Below are positions 44,794 to 53,504 of a DNA stretch of 64,000 nucleotides, piece by piece (the first letter of the stretch is position 1; each line of letters opens with the position of its first letter). The notes below the pieces were generated by a model. The model had not been told where the DNA came from. It made no database searches and saw only the letters and a list, made by a program, of their open reading frames with translations. Made by a program: the position numbers and the translations under genes. Source of the DNA: Chitinophagaceae bacterium UBA1953 (GTDB taxonomy: Bacteria > Bacteroidota > Bacteroidia > Chitinophagales > Chitinophagaceae); NCBI GenBank assembly GCA_002336115.1, contig DDEN01000001.1:1-64000 (forward strand), written 5' to 3'.

Positions 44794-45342
44794 ATGAAAA
44801 AATTAATCACAATTATTCTTTTAGGGGGATTGTTTATTCCCGTTTCTCTTTTTTCTCAAATCGTTACACTTTCGGCTGAGGGTAGTAAACAGGGAAAATT
44901 TAAAGGTGAAAGTATTCGGGCAAAGTTTGCAGATAGGTCGGAAGTTACAGGTTTCCTGCAGGAATCAACCTCACCAACTGATGCAGCAACAGGGTTAGTC
45001 ATTGGAAGAAGGACCGTGCAACCAATTATTATTCTTAAACAGGCAGGAGCTGCCAGTCTGCAGTTTTTCCAGTCATTTTCCACAAACGAAGTACTTAAAA
45101 AAGTGGTTATTGATTTCTATAAGACAGACGCAAATGGCCAGGAAATAAATTATTACAGTGTTACACTTGAAAATGTAACAGTTGTTGGTTACAAACAATT
45201 TTTTGGTCCGCTTGAAAATGAAAAATTTAACCCGGCAAATAATATTCTTTTTGATGAAATAAAACTTAAATACCAGCGGATAACTTTGGAGGATAAAATT
45301 GCCAAAACAATGGCAATGGACGAGGTGTCAGGAAGAAATTAG
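44794..45342 (+). CDS. Hcp-like protein with signal peptide
   Basis: A signal peptide (MKKLITIILLGGLFIPVSLFSQ) is followed by a 160-residue domain resembling the T6SS tube protein Hcp. The segments are GLVIGRRTVQPIIILKQ, NEVLKKVVIDFYKTDANGQ and YYSVTLENVTVVGYKQFF. Normal Hcp has no Sec signal. No other T6SS gene lies in this window. It could be a periplasmic relative of the Hcp1-like beta-barrel family. The family assignment is moderate. Confidence 0.7.
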   Translation: MKKLITIILLGGLFIPVSLFSQIVTLSAEGSKQGKFKGESIRAKFADRSEVTGFLQESTSPTDAATGLVIGRRTVQPIIILKQAGAASLQFFQSFSTNEVLKKVVIDFYKTDANGQEINYYSVTLENVTVVGYKQFFGPLENEKFNPANNILFDEIKLKYQRITLEDKIAKTMAMDEVSGRN

Positions 45343-45422
45343 TTTTTGCAGATAGTTGAAAAGATTGGGTAGCTGCTCAGAAACGGCCCAATTGCCCCGG
45401 TTTCAAATAAAACCTTCTTTCG

Positions 45423-45454
45423 TTTGGCTGGAAAAGGTATTTCGGTTACCTTTG
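45423..45454 (+). promoter_or_regulatory. Promoter for DUF177-rpmF-plsX
   Basis: A -33 element TTTG (45423-45426), a 20-base spacer and TACCTTTG (45447-45454) match the Bacteroidota consensus. The start codon follows 23 bases later. Confidence 0.75.
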
Positions 45455-45477
45455 CAAACTCTTTAAAATAGAGCATT

Positions 45478-46014
45478 ATGTTGAGCCGCCGGGAATTTGA
45501 AATAGCATTTGTGGGTTTAAAACCCGGCATTCATGAATTTCTGTATGAAATTGATGACAGGTTCTTTGAAGAATTCGGAAAACAGGACTTTAAAAACTGC
45601 AAATCTCAGGTAAAGCTACAGTTGGAAAAGAATACAGGCTTTATGATGCTGAAATTTGAAGTGGGAGGAACCATTGAAGTGCAATGCGACCGTTGTGGAA
45701 ATGATCTTCCAATGGAACTGTGGGACGAATTTGAAATGCTGGTGAAAATGACCGATGAGCCGGAAAAAATGAACGAAGAGGAAGAAAGTCCTGACGTTTT
45801 TTACATCTCCCGTACAGAAAGTCATTTACATGTTAAGAACTGGATTTACGAGTTCATTAACCTCAGCATCCCCATGCAGAAAATGTGCAGGGAAAGTGAA
45901 ATGGGCGGGCCATACTGTAATAAAGAAGTATTGGCAAAGCTGGCAGCACTTAACCCGCAAACAAACGAAAATAAATCAATCTGGAAAGGATTGGATAAAT
46001 TCAGAAACGAGTAA
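45478..46014 (+). CDS. DUF177/YceD family protein
   Basis: The conserved YceD features are the CDRCGNDLPMEL zinc-ribbon-like segment and the late region PYCNKEVLAKL. These proteins are usually encoded just before rpmF and are linked to 23S rRNA processing in plants and bacteria. Length 178 is typical. The gene precedes rpmF by 12 bases. Confidence 0.9.
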   Translation: MLSRREFEIAFVGLKPGIHEFLYEIDDRFFEEFGKQDFKNCKSQVKLQLEKNTGFMMLKFEVGGTIEVQCDRCGNDLPMELWDEFEMLVKMTDEPEKMNEEEESPDVFYISRTESHLHVKNWIYEFINLSIPMQKMCRESEMGGPYCNKEVLAKLAALNPQTNENKSIWKGLDKFRNE

Positions 46015-46026
46015 AATTTAAAAGAT

Positions 46027-46221
46027 ATGCCAAATCCAAAACGCAGACATTCGCAGCAACGTGGTGCGAAACGTCGTACGCACTATTCGGCAGTGAGTGT
46101 TACTTTAACAAAAGACAGCACAACAGGCGAAACACATCCACGTCATCGTGCTCATGTTAGTGAGGGTAAATTATACTACAAAGGAAAATTAGTAGCTGAA
46201 AAAGCTCCTGCAAAAGCGTAA
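46027..46221 (+). CDS. rpmF: 50S ribosomal protein L32
   Basis: A 64-residue protein starting MPNPKRRHSQQRGAKRRTHY, with HPRHRAHVSEGKLYYKGK, as in L32. The zinc-binding Cys set of many L32 proteins is absent, as in a Cys-minus form. It lies between the DUF177 gene and plsX, the usual order. Confidence 0.97.
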   Translation: MPNPKRRHSQQRGAKRRTHYSAVSVTLTKDSTTGETHPRHRAHVSEGKLYYKGKLVAEKAPAKA

Positions 46222-46244
46222 GCTTTTATAAGTAACTTGCCTGC

Positions 46245-47192
46245 ATGGTCATAGGTATTGACATGATGGGTGGCGACTACGCCCCTCAGCAAACGCTGTT
46301 GGGCGTAGATTTGTTTTTAGCCGATGCTGTTCCCGGAACAGAACTCCTGCTGATAGGTGATGAGAGTGTTATGCGTAAACATTTTGTAAATCCACCTTCA
46401 GGAATCTCCTTTGTGCATTCTTCCAGTGTGATAGATATGCACGAATCTCCAACAAAGGCGTTAAGAGATAAACCCAACTCTTCCATGAGCATTGGATTAC
46501 AAATGCTTGCCGACGGCAAAATAGATGCTTTTATAAGCGCTGGTAACACCGGGGCAATGATGGTGGGCGTATTTTATACAATCCGTGCAATTGAAGGTGT
46601 ACAACGGCCTACAATTTCAACTGTTATACCAAAAGTACAGGGCGGATATGGCCTTGTGCTTGATGTAGGTATGCAGGCCGATTGTAAACCCGAAAACTTA
46701 TTACAGAATGCCATTCTCGGCAGCCTGTATGCCCAGAATATATTGGAAATTGAAAACCCGGCAGTAGGATTGGTGAATATTGGTGAAGAGGAAGGAAAAG
46801 GAAACCTGCTTGCCCAGGCAGCTTACCAGCTCATGAAAGAAAGTAAGCTCATTAATTTTATTGGTAATGTGGAAGGCCGTGAAATTTTAACCGGGAAAGC
46901 AGATGTAATGGTGTGTGATGGATTTACAGGAAACATCATTCTCAAATTAGGTGAATCGATTTTTGATATTGCCCAGCAAAGAAACCTGCAGGAAGATGAT
47001 TATTTTAAACGTTTCAATTTTGAAATATATGGGGGCACACCAATTCTTGGAGTGGATAAACCGGTTATTGTAGGTCATGGAATTTCTACCTCAAAAGCAT
47101 TTCGAAACATGATTCATCTTGCAGGTAAAATGATTGAAACGAAACTGCTTGAAAAAATGAAAGAAAAATTTGTAAGTGAAGACACTGAATAA
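46245..47192 (+). CDS. plsX: Phosphate acyltransferase PlsX
   Basis: Converts acyl-ACP to acyl-phosphate for phospholipid synthesis. Family phrases GIDMMGGDYAPQ, ISAGNTGAMMVG and CDGFTGNIILKLGE are visible. Length 315. Last gene of the operon, followed by a strong palindromic terminator. Confidence 0.95.
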   Translation: MVIGIDMMGGDYAPQQTLLGVDLFLADAVPGTELLLIGDESVMRKHFVNPPSGISFVHSSSVIDMHESPTKALRDKPNSSMSIGLQMLADGKIDAFISAGNTGAMMVGVFYTIRAIEGVQRPTISTVIPKVQGGYGLVLDVGMQADCKPENLLQNAILGSLYAQNILEIENPAVGLVNIGEEEGKGNLLAQAAYQLMKESKLINFIGNVEGREILTGKADVMVCDGFTGNIILKLGESIFDIAQQRNLQEDDYFKRFNFEIYGGTPILGVDKPVIVGHGISTSKAFRNMIHLAGKMIETKLLEKMKEKFVSEDTE

Positions 47193-47209
47193 AATATTTA
47201 TATCTGTAG

Positions 47210-47247
47210 AAATGGAAAGCAGCCCGTTAACGGGCTGCTTTCCATTT
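47210..47247 (+). terminator. 38-base perfect palindrome terminator after plsX
   Basis: Arms 47210-47228 and 47229-47247 are perfectly complementary (centre GTTAAC), with T residues at the end. No loop is required beyond the central bases. Confidence 0.85.
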
Positions 47248-47281
47248 TATGAGTACCGTTTTTATTTTTGTTTGATAAAAT

Positions 47282-47310
47282 AAAAAAGCTTCAGATTTTC
47301 TGAAGCTTTT
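47282..47310 (-). terminator. Terminator for tRNA-Lys
   Basis: Stem AAAGCTTCAG with CTGAAGCTTTT, loop ATTTT. On the minus strand it is followed by TTTTTTATTTT, directly after the tRNA. Confidence 0.8.
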
Positions 47311-47311
47311 G

Positions 47312-47384
47312 TGATCCCGCTGGGACTCGAACCCAGGACCCCAACATTAAAAGTGTCGTGCTCTACCAACTGAGCTACGGAATC
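47312..47384 (-). tRNA. tRNA-Lys (UUU)
   Basis: The minus-strand sequence folds as a cloverleaf of about 73 nucleotides, with acceptor stem GATTCCG/CGGGATC, D-arm GCTCAGTTGGTAGAGC and T-loop GGTTCGAGTCC. Anticodon loop CTTTTAA gives anticodon TTT. CCA is not encoded. A terminator follows immediately. Confidence 0.95.
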
Positions 47385-47546
47385 CTGCCTTCAGTAAAGA
47401 AGGGTACCCGTTTATTTTGGGAGTGCAAAAATAGGGTAATTACTATTTGAACACAACTTTTAAAAAAAAATGTTTTCAGTTCTTTTGGCTTTATCATCAG
47501 GAATTGGTTTACACTGTCTTATTTTTGCTGTAAATAATTAATAAGA

Positions 47547-48350
47547 ATGGACTTTGCGAATAAAGTAGTGGTTGTAACAGGCGGAAGTGAAGGTATTGGA
47601 AGGGCATTGGTTGAAATGATGCTTAATAAAGGAGCAAAAGTTGCTACCTGTGGAAGGAAGCATGATAAACTTTATCAACTTCAAACAAATTTTCCAGGCA
47701 AACCATTGCATGTAGTGGTGGCCGATGTAAGCAGTGAATCGGATTGTAATCATTTTATTCAGTCAACACTCAAAGCTTTTGGACGTATTGATATACTAAT
47801 CAATAATGCCGGTTTATCAATGCGTGCCACTGTACTCGAATCTGATGTAAATGCGTTCAAACGACTGATGGATGTAAATTACTGGGGTACGGTTCATTGT
47901 ACAAAATCGGCACTGCCATCAATTATTGAAAACAAAGGAACAATTGTGGGTATTTCTTCAATTGTTGGTTATAGAGGTATGCCCGGGCGGAGTGCATATT
48001 CCGCTTCAAAATTTGCAATGCGTGGCTGGTTAGAAGCTTTAAGAGTGGAAATGCTGCAGTATGGAGTAAATGTATTGTGGGTATCGCCAGGATTTATTGC
48101 AACAAATATCCGGTCGGTGGCGCTTAATGCAAAGGGCGAACCGATTGGGGAAACGCCAATGGACGAATCTAAATTAATGAGTGCAGAAGAATGTGCCATG
48201 CACATCATCAGGGCAATTGAAAAAAGAAAAAGGGCTGTTGTTTTAACCTTTACTGGCAAGGCAACAGTACTGATAACTAAATTCTTTCCTTCTCTTGCTG
48301 ATAAATATATTCACCGTTTCTTTTTTAAAGACGGGAAGCTGATTAAATAA
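47547..48350 (+). CDS. Short-chain dehydrogenase/reductase
   Basis: Classical SDR of 267 residues. The NAD(P) motif is VTGGSEGIGRALVE (about residue 9), NNAG is present at about 88, Ser in ISSIVGYRG and the active-site Y-x3-K in SAYSASKFAMRG. The C-terminus has a hydrophobic segment. The substrate is unknown. Confidence 0.9.
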   Translation: MDFANKVVVVTGGSEGIGRALVEMMLNKGAKVATCGRKHDKLYQLQTNFPGKPLHVVVADVSSESDCNHFIQSTLKAFGRIDILINNAGLSMRATVLESDVNAFKRLMDVNYWGTVHCTKSALPSIIENKGTIVGISSIVGYRGMPGRSAYSASKFAMRGWLEALRVEMLQYGVNVLWVSPGFIATNIRSVALNAKGEPIGETPMDESKLMSAEECAMHIIRAIEKRKRAVVLTFTGKATVLITKFFPSLADKYIHRFFFKDGKLIK

Positions 48351-48369
48351 AAATGATGCAACAAATAAA

Positions 48370-48430
48370 GAATCCGGTAACAGACACTGTTATCCATTTT
48401 TAATTCTTTATTTTTAATTTTTCATTTTAG
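48370..48430. repeat. TTTTTAATT simple repeat at gene junction
   Basis: Three units of TTTTTAATT/C-type sequence precede the SAM-hydrolase-family gene start. Similar to other junction repeats here. Confidence 0.4.
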
Positions 48431-48431
48431 A

Positions 48432-49253
48432 ATGCCAATACTAACCCTCACATCAGACATCGGAGAGCAGGATTACTTAGCCGGGGCGGTAAAAGGCACG
48501 TTGTTAAACATCGATTCTTCATTTCATCTGGTTGATATTACCCATCACCTTTCGCCTTTTAATGATCCGCAGGCTGCTTATGTTGTACGCAATGCTATCA
48601 GGCAGTTCCCATCGGGCAGTTTTCATATAGTGCTGGTTAATCTTTTTCAGTACAAACCCGATCATTTGTTAATTGCTTACCACAACAATCAATATATCTG
48701 TCTTGCTGATAACGGTCTTATAACAATGATTCTGGAAGAACCTCCACAGCAGGTTGCGGCTATTTATCTTGATAAATCGATGGCCCGAAATACAATTGCC
48801 TGCACAGAGGTTTTTGGAAGAGCTATTAAGCAAATTTCTGCAGGAGTGCCGTTAAACCAGGTTGGAGATGATGCCATTTCCATTCATGTACGAAATCCAT
48901 TACGAAGTATTATTACAGCCCAGTATATGGAAGGACAGATTATTTCCATTGATCATTTTGAGAATGTGATTGTAAATATTACGCAGGATGAATTTGAAGC
49001 ACAGCGAAAAGGCCGCCGGTTTAAAATTGTGTTTAAGCGTGATGAAGTGATTGACCGCATCAGCGAAACTTATGCCGATGTGAATGAAGGAGAAAAACTG
49101 GCTTTGTTTAATTCGGCCGGGTATCTTGAAATTGCCATCAACAAAGGAAACGCTGCCGGGCTTTTTGGTTTGCAGGGCTTTTCAGAAAAAAATATCAGCC
49201 AGTACACGCAAACCCGTTTGTTCTATCAAACTGTAAGGGTTTATTTTGAATAA
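48432..49253 (+). CDS. SAM hydrolase/halogenase-family protein (DUF62)
   Basis: A 273-residue protein of the S-adenosyl-L-methionine hydroxide adenosyltransferase/fluorinase family. The N-terminus ILTLTSDIGEQDYLAGAVKG has the Asp motif, followed by DITHHLSPFNDPQAAYVVRN and ADNGLITMI. It probably hydrolyses SAM to adenosine and methionine. The halogenase loop is not evident. Confidence 0.88.
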   Translation: MPILTLTSDIGEQDYLAGAVKGTLLNIDSSFHLVDITHHLSPFNDPQAAYVVRNAIRQFPSGSFHIVLVNLFQYKPDHLLIAYHNNQYICLADNGLITMILEEPPQQVAAIYLDKSMARNTIACTEVFGRAIKQISAGVPLNQVGDDAISIHVRNPLRSIITAQYMEGQIISIDHFENVIVNITQDEFEAQRKGRRFKIVFKRDEVIDRISETYADVNEGEKLALFNSAGYLEIAINKGNAAGLFGLQGFSEKNISQYTQTRLFYQTVRVYFE

Positions 49254-49318
49254 ACTGCTTTTTGTGAAATTATCCTGTTAAAACAGTAACCAAATTCTGC
49301 TTTATACACCCATCTCCT

Positions 49319-49326
49319 TATTTTTG
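49319..49326 (+). promoter_or_regulatory. Possible -7 element for DUF2723 gene
   Basis: TATTTTTG matches TAnnTTTG, 38 bases before the start codon. A -33 element is not clear. Confidence 0.4.
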
Positions 49327-49364
49327 CCTGCCCGTTGATACGGGCTTCAAAATCATTCCCTGAT

Positions 49365-52300
49365 ATGAATTTTCAAAAGATCAACAACATCACTGGCTGG
49401 ATTATTGGCATTATTGCAAGTGCCGTTTATATTTTAACAATGGAACCCACCGGTAGTTTATGGGACTGTGGTGAATTTGTTTCCACTGCTTTTAAACTTG
49501 GTATTCCACATCCTCCAGGTGCTCCTTTATTTGTATTGATAGGACGATTGTTTACATTATTTACTCCTCATGATGCGGCAGTTGGAGTAAATCTTATGTC
49601 GGCTCTGGCAAGTGGCTTCACCATTTTATTTCTATTCTGGACAATTACACATTTTGGCAGAAGGCTTGTTCAGAAAGGAACAGAAGAATTAACCGGCAAC
49701 CAGGTATTTAATATCATGGCTGCAGGAGTTATTGGTTCACTTGCTTATACATTCAGCGATTCATTCTGGTTCAGCGCTGTTGAAGGTGAAGTATATGCCA
49801 TGTCATCTTTCTTTACGGCTATTGTATTCTGGGCTATTCTGAAATGGGAACACGAAGATGTGAAGGCAGGTGATGATGACATGAAACGCACTCATGCCGA
49901 GCGATGGATTGTTCTGATCTTTTTCCTGATGGGATTGAGTATTGGAGTACACCTGTTAAACCTGCTTACCATTCCTGCTATTACGATGGTGTATTATTTC
50001 CGCCGTTACAAACCTAACTGGACAAGCGGAATGATAGCTTTATTGATTGGTGTTGCCATTCTTGGTATTGTTCAGGTGGCGGTTATACAATGGAGTATTG
50101 GTATTGCAGGCTGGTTCGACCGCATGTTTGTAAACGATTTCAGCTTGCCTTTCTTCTCAGGATTTATCTTTTTCTTCTTACTCATAGGAGTACTTATATG
50201 GGTTGGTTTAAAATGGGCCCAGAATAAACATTACCGTTTCTTACGTTTAGGTTTATGGTGTTTTGCTTTTATGCTCATAGGATATTCTCCTTATGTAACA
50301 ACAATGATCCGTTCTAATGCTGATCCTGCAGTTGATATGAACGATGTAAATAATCCTATTTCATTAGTAAGTTATCTCAGCCGTGAACAATATGGTGATG
50401 TGCCTTTGCTGAAAGGACAGGTATTTACTGCCGAACCTCAGTATGAAGATGTGGGTGATATTTATCAGCGTGTAGGAAAGAAATATGAGATTACTGGTAA
50501 AAAAAGAAAAGCAGTTTACCCCGAAGAACAAACAATGGTGTTTCCCCGAGTTTGGGATGCAAGTAACGATCAGGGACACGCAGATTATTATGCACAGTTT
50601 CTGGGAATAGGGAAAATGCAGGACAGGAAAACCGGACAGGTTTCTTATGAAAGGGACCCGGATATGTCGGACAATTTTAAATTCTTTTTTGGTTACCAGT
50701 TGCGGATTATGTACTGGCGTTATTTCATGTGGAATTTTGCCGGTAAGCAAAACGATCTACAGGGTGTAGGCGAAAAGAGAAATGGTAACTGGGTAAGTGG
50801 TATTTCATTTATTGATAATCCACGACTTGGTAAACAGGAATTAATGCCCGACAGTTTAAAGAATAACAAGGCGCATAATAAATATTATATGTTGCCATTG
50901 TTCCTTGGTATTCTGGGACTTATTTTCCATGTAAGCGTACACAAGCGTGATGCCTTGGTGGTTGGTTTGTTATTCTTCATGACAGGTCTTGCAATTGTAT
51001 TGTACCTCAACCAAGCTGGTCCGCAGCCCCGTGAAAGGGACTATGCTTATGTAGGAAGTTTTTATGCTTTTGCTATATGGATTGGCCTCGGTTATTTCCA
51101 GGTTAGAGAATGGTTGGAAAAAGTACTGAAAGGTGCAACCGGTTCGTATGTATCAGCAGCCCTTTGTTTTGTAGCTGTTCCATTAATCATGGGCATGCAA
51201 AACTGGGACGATCATGACAGGAGCAAGAAAACTCTTGCACCCGACCTTGCTGCTGATTATTTAGAAAGCTGTGCGCCCAACGCAATTCTGTTTACAGTAG
51301 GTGATAATGATACTTATCCTTTGTGGTATGCACAGGAAGTAAAAGGCATCAGGCCTGATATTCGTGTGATCAATACCAGTTTGCTTGGTACCGACTGGTA
51401 TATTAACCAGCTTCGTTATAAAGTAAACGACAGCGACCCGATTGATGTGATCTGGAACGAAGAACAAATTGCAGGTGATAAACGCAATGTTGTTTACTAC
51501 ATTCCTAATTCACAGAACGACAGTGTTTATGTTGATTTGTATAAAACAATGAAAGACCAGGTAGGCAGTGATGATGAAGGTAAAATGTTCCGTACACAAG
51601 GAGGCGACCTGCTTAACTATTTCCCTAACAAAGGTGTTACTGTTCCTGTAGATAAAAACTTTGTAAAACAAAACGGTACAGTTAATTCAAAAGACAGTGT
51701 GGTGGATGTGGTGAAATTCCAGATTGCAAAAGGTTATTTGTTTAAAAATGATGCGGCGATTTTAAATGTAATTGCTGCTAATAAATGGAAACGCCCGATT
51801 TACTTTACACAACCTTTGGGATTAGGTTTTGATGATTACGTACGCCAGGATGGATTAACATTCCGTCTTGTACCTGTTGCAAATGCAAAACAACAGGTGA
51901 ATGTTGACTGGATGTACGATAAAATCATGAACAAATTCAAATACGGAAGTGCAGATAAAAATGGTGTTTATTATGATGAAGAAAACCGCAGGCATATGGT
52001 AAGCATACGTAATGCACATATTGTATTAGCAATGAACTTAAATGCACTTGGCAGAAAAGAAGAAGCTAAAAAAATATTGCAGCGTTGTGATAAAATGATG
52101 AAAGAACAGAATATGCCTTATGCAATGGCTTCACGTTATGGAAATGATCATGATGAAAAGAGCTACTACTTTGCACTTGCAGCATTTGAGGCAGGCGATA
52201 TTGAACTTGGCAAACGTATAATGACGGAAGTAAAGAAAGACTTAGAGCAACAGGTGACATATTACGAATCAATTCTTGAAGCTGATGATCAAACTGCTTC

Positions 52301-52436
52301 AAGCTACGAATACCAGATGGCCAAGCGCCTGATACAAGGTATAGATGATGCCATGAAACAATATGTACAGGGAGTGAAACCGGGAAGTGATACAATTCAG
52401 AATAAAGAAACCCCGCCGATTATTAAAAACAATTAA
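49365..52436 (+). CDS. DUF2723 membrane protein, O-mannosyltransferase-like
   Basis: A 1023-residue protein with about ten N-terminal membrane spans and a large C-terminal soluble part. DUF2723 is recognisable from GSLWDCGEFVSTAFKLGIPH and PPGAPLFVLIGRLF; the acidic WDCGEF motif resembles the first extracytoplasmic loop of GT-C glycosyltransferases. The C-terminus contains helical repeats (LNALGRKEEAKKIL). A role in protein or lipid glycosylation is inferred. ATG 49365 is chosen over TTG 49335. Confidence 0.85.
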   Translation: MNFQKINNITGWIIGIIASAVYILTMEPTGSLWDCGEFVSTAFKLGIPHPPGAPLFVLIGRLFTLFTPHDAAVGVNLMSALASGFTILFLFWTITHFGRRLVQKGTEELTGNQVFNIMAAGVIGSLAYTFSDSFWFSAVEGEVYAMSSFFTAIVFWAILKWEHEDVKAGDDDMKRTHAERWIVLIFFLMGLSIGVHLLNLLTIPAITMVYYFRRYKPNWTSGMIALLIGVAILGIVQVAVIQWSIGIAGWFDRMFVNDFSLPFFSGFIFFFLLIGVLIWVGLKWAQNKHYRFLRLGLWCFAFMLIGYSPYVTTMIRSNADPAVDMNDVNNPISLVSYLSREQYGDVPLLKGQVFTAEPQYEDVGDIYQRVGKKYEITGKKRKAVYPEEQTMVFPRVWDASNDQGHADYYAQFLGIGKMQDRKTGQVSYERDPDMSDNFKFFFGYQLRIMYWRYFMWNFAGKQNDLQGVGEKRNGNWVSGISFIDNPRLGKQELMPDSLKNNKAHNKYYMLPLFLGILGLIFHVSVHKRDALVVGLLFFMTGLAIVLYLNQAGPQPRERDYAYVGSFYAFAIWIGLGYFQVREWLEKVLKGATGSYVSAALCFVAVPLIMGMQNWDDHDRSKKTLAPDLAADYLESCAPNAILFTVGDNDTYPLWYAQEVKGIRPDIRVINTSLLGTDWYINQLRYKVNDSDPIDVIWNEEQIAGDKRNVVYYIPNSQNDSVYVDLYKTMKDQVGSDDEGKMFRTQGGDLLNYFPNKGVTVPVDKNFVKQNGTVNSKDSVVDVVKFQIAKGYLFKNDAAILNVIAANKWKRPIYFTQPLGLGFDDYVRQDGLTFRLVPVANAKQQVNVDWMYDKIMNKFKYGSADKNGVYYDEENRRHMVSIRNAHIVLAMNLNALGRKEEAKKILQRCDKMMKEQNMPYAMASRYGNDHDEKSYYFALAAFEAGDIELGKRIMTEVKKDLEQQVTYYESILEADDQTASSYEYQMAKRLIQGIDDAMKQYVQGVKPGSDTIQNKETPPIIKNN

Positions 52437-52446
52437 TTAATAAAAA

Positions 52447-52478
52447 AGGAACCCCGGTTATTCCGGGGTTCTTTTTTT
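52447..52478 (+). terminator. Strong terminator after DUF2723 gene
   Basis: GAACCCCGG (52449-52457) pairs with CCGGGGTTC (52463-52471) around TTATT, followed by seven T residues. Confidence 0.95.
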
Positions 52479-52549
52479 ATCAGCAATGTTCTCCACCCCG
52501 GAACGTTTCGTCGTATGAAGCCAGGAATTATCTTTAAGATCTATGACGT

Positions 52550-53164
52550 TTAAGTAAGTGGCATACAGAAATAAATATTCTGTGTTACAAACTCAGGATA
52601 GCGGGGGCAGTTATTGTTTTCTTTCCATGAGTTGGTTATTGAAATGTTGTTGTTGCCGGTTGTTTTTGTGTAGTAGTTTATTTCTTTTTTGTAGATGACT
52701 TTTTCTTTACTGTAGTTGCTTGTTTCTTTTCTGCAGATGGCTTTTTCTTTGATGTAAGCTGCCATTTCTTCAGTGTAAATTACTGTTTCTTCATTGTGCG
52801 TGTTCATTTCTTTGATGTACGAAGGCATTTCTTTAATGTAAATGCTTATTTCTTTATTGCGTGATGCTGTTTCTTTAATGTAAGCTGTTATTTCTTGGAT
52901 GTAAGTATTCGTTTCTTGAATGTAAGTATCTGTTTCTTTAATGTAAGAGGCTTCCGAACTGGGTGAAAATGATGTTTTTAGGTTTGTTTTGGACAAAATG
53001 GCTGTTTTATACTTACTTTTTTGTTTGGCCAAAAAAGTAACAAAAAAGGCCCCCGATTTTGTATGACAGCCCAAAATCGGATTGTTCCCTGATTTTACTT
53101 TTTTACTACTGTTGTGAATTGCTTTTGTAACTCTATTTGATATTTTATGTGCGGCAGTTTGCAA
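52550..53164 (-). CDS. Low-confidence repeat protein frame
   Basis: A 204-codon frame with a TTG start contains 13 heptads of type xxYIKET. The N-terminal portion (CHTKSGAFFVTFLAKQKSK) is translated from a palindromic repeat and is probably not protein. No signal peptide or known domain. The frame may be an accident of the 21-base period, since 21 is a multiple of three and keeps any frame open. Alternatively it could be a genuine fibrous peptide. Confidence 0.3.
   Translation of the reverse strand: MQTAAHKISNRVTKAIHNSSKKVKSGNNPILGCHTKSGAFFVTFLAKQKSKYKTAILSKTNLKTSFSPSSEASYIKETDTYIQETNTYIQEITAYIKETASRNKEISIYIKEMPSYIKEMNTHNEETVIYTEEMAAYIKEKAICRKETSNYSKEKVIYKKEINYYTKTTGNNNISITNSWKENNNCPRYPEFVTQNIYFCMPLT
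52680..52952. repeat. Tandem array of 13 x 21 bp
   Basis: Thirteen consecutive 21-base units, consensus nTTTCTTTnATGTAnnnnnnn. The last six bases vary most. Unit boundaries are regular. It is a minisatellite, not a CRISPR, as there are no unique spacers. Confidence 0.9.
53023..53080. repeat. Two adjacent inverted repeats
   Basis: TTACTTTTTT (53023-53032) pairs with AAAAAAGTAA (53041-53050). CCGATTTTG (53053-53061) pairs with CAAAATCGG (53072-53080). Both stems are perfect. They resemble dispersed palindromic repeats common in Bacteroidota. Confidence 0.7.
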
Positions 53165-53172
53165 AAGCTTTG

Positions 53173-53387
53173 ATTGACTGAAATTATTTTGTTGGCAGGG
53201 ATGCCCACAAAGGCGTAATCTTTATTGTTACGAGGAAAATTAAATTGGACTTTCATTTTTTAAATACCCGATACAATGGGGGAAGATTTGAATGGCAACC
53301 AGTGATCCGCAAAAGAAAGGCGGAACACTGGCACCAGTGAAATTGACTGAAATTATTTTGTTGGCAGGGATGCCAACAAAGGCGTAA
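53173..53387. repeat. 46-bp direct repeats flanking a hairpin
   Basis: Copies at 53173-53218 and 53342-53387 agree at 45 of 46 positions. Each contains a GTTGGCA/TGCCAAC-type stem, perfect in the second copy. Between them 53299-53331 forms a strong hairpin (CCAGTGATCCGC with GGCGGAACACTGG). No gene lies inside the 123-base interval. Confidence 0.8.
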
Positions 53388-53504
53388 GAATGTTGGGAAG
53401 ATAATGGTTAAAACAGAACAGCATTGCTGCATAGAATTACTAAACGTACAAGAGTGCGACGCAACGGAAGCTTAATAGATGCAATAGCCCTTGCTACATC
53501 TTTG

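Noticed and set aside
44794..45342. A type VI secretion locus around the Hcp-like gene
   Set aside because: No Tss genes are present in the window and the Hcp-like protein has its own signal peptide.
47312..47384. tRNA-Lys as attachment site of a genomic island
   Set aside because: No integrase or direct repeat of the tRNA 3' end was seen; flanking genes are housekeeping types.
52680..52952. Regular repeats that could be taken for a CRISPR array
   Set aside because: The units are contiguous 21-base tandem copies without unique spacers, no cas genes are nearby and copies diverge within the unit.
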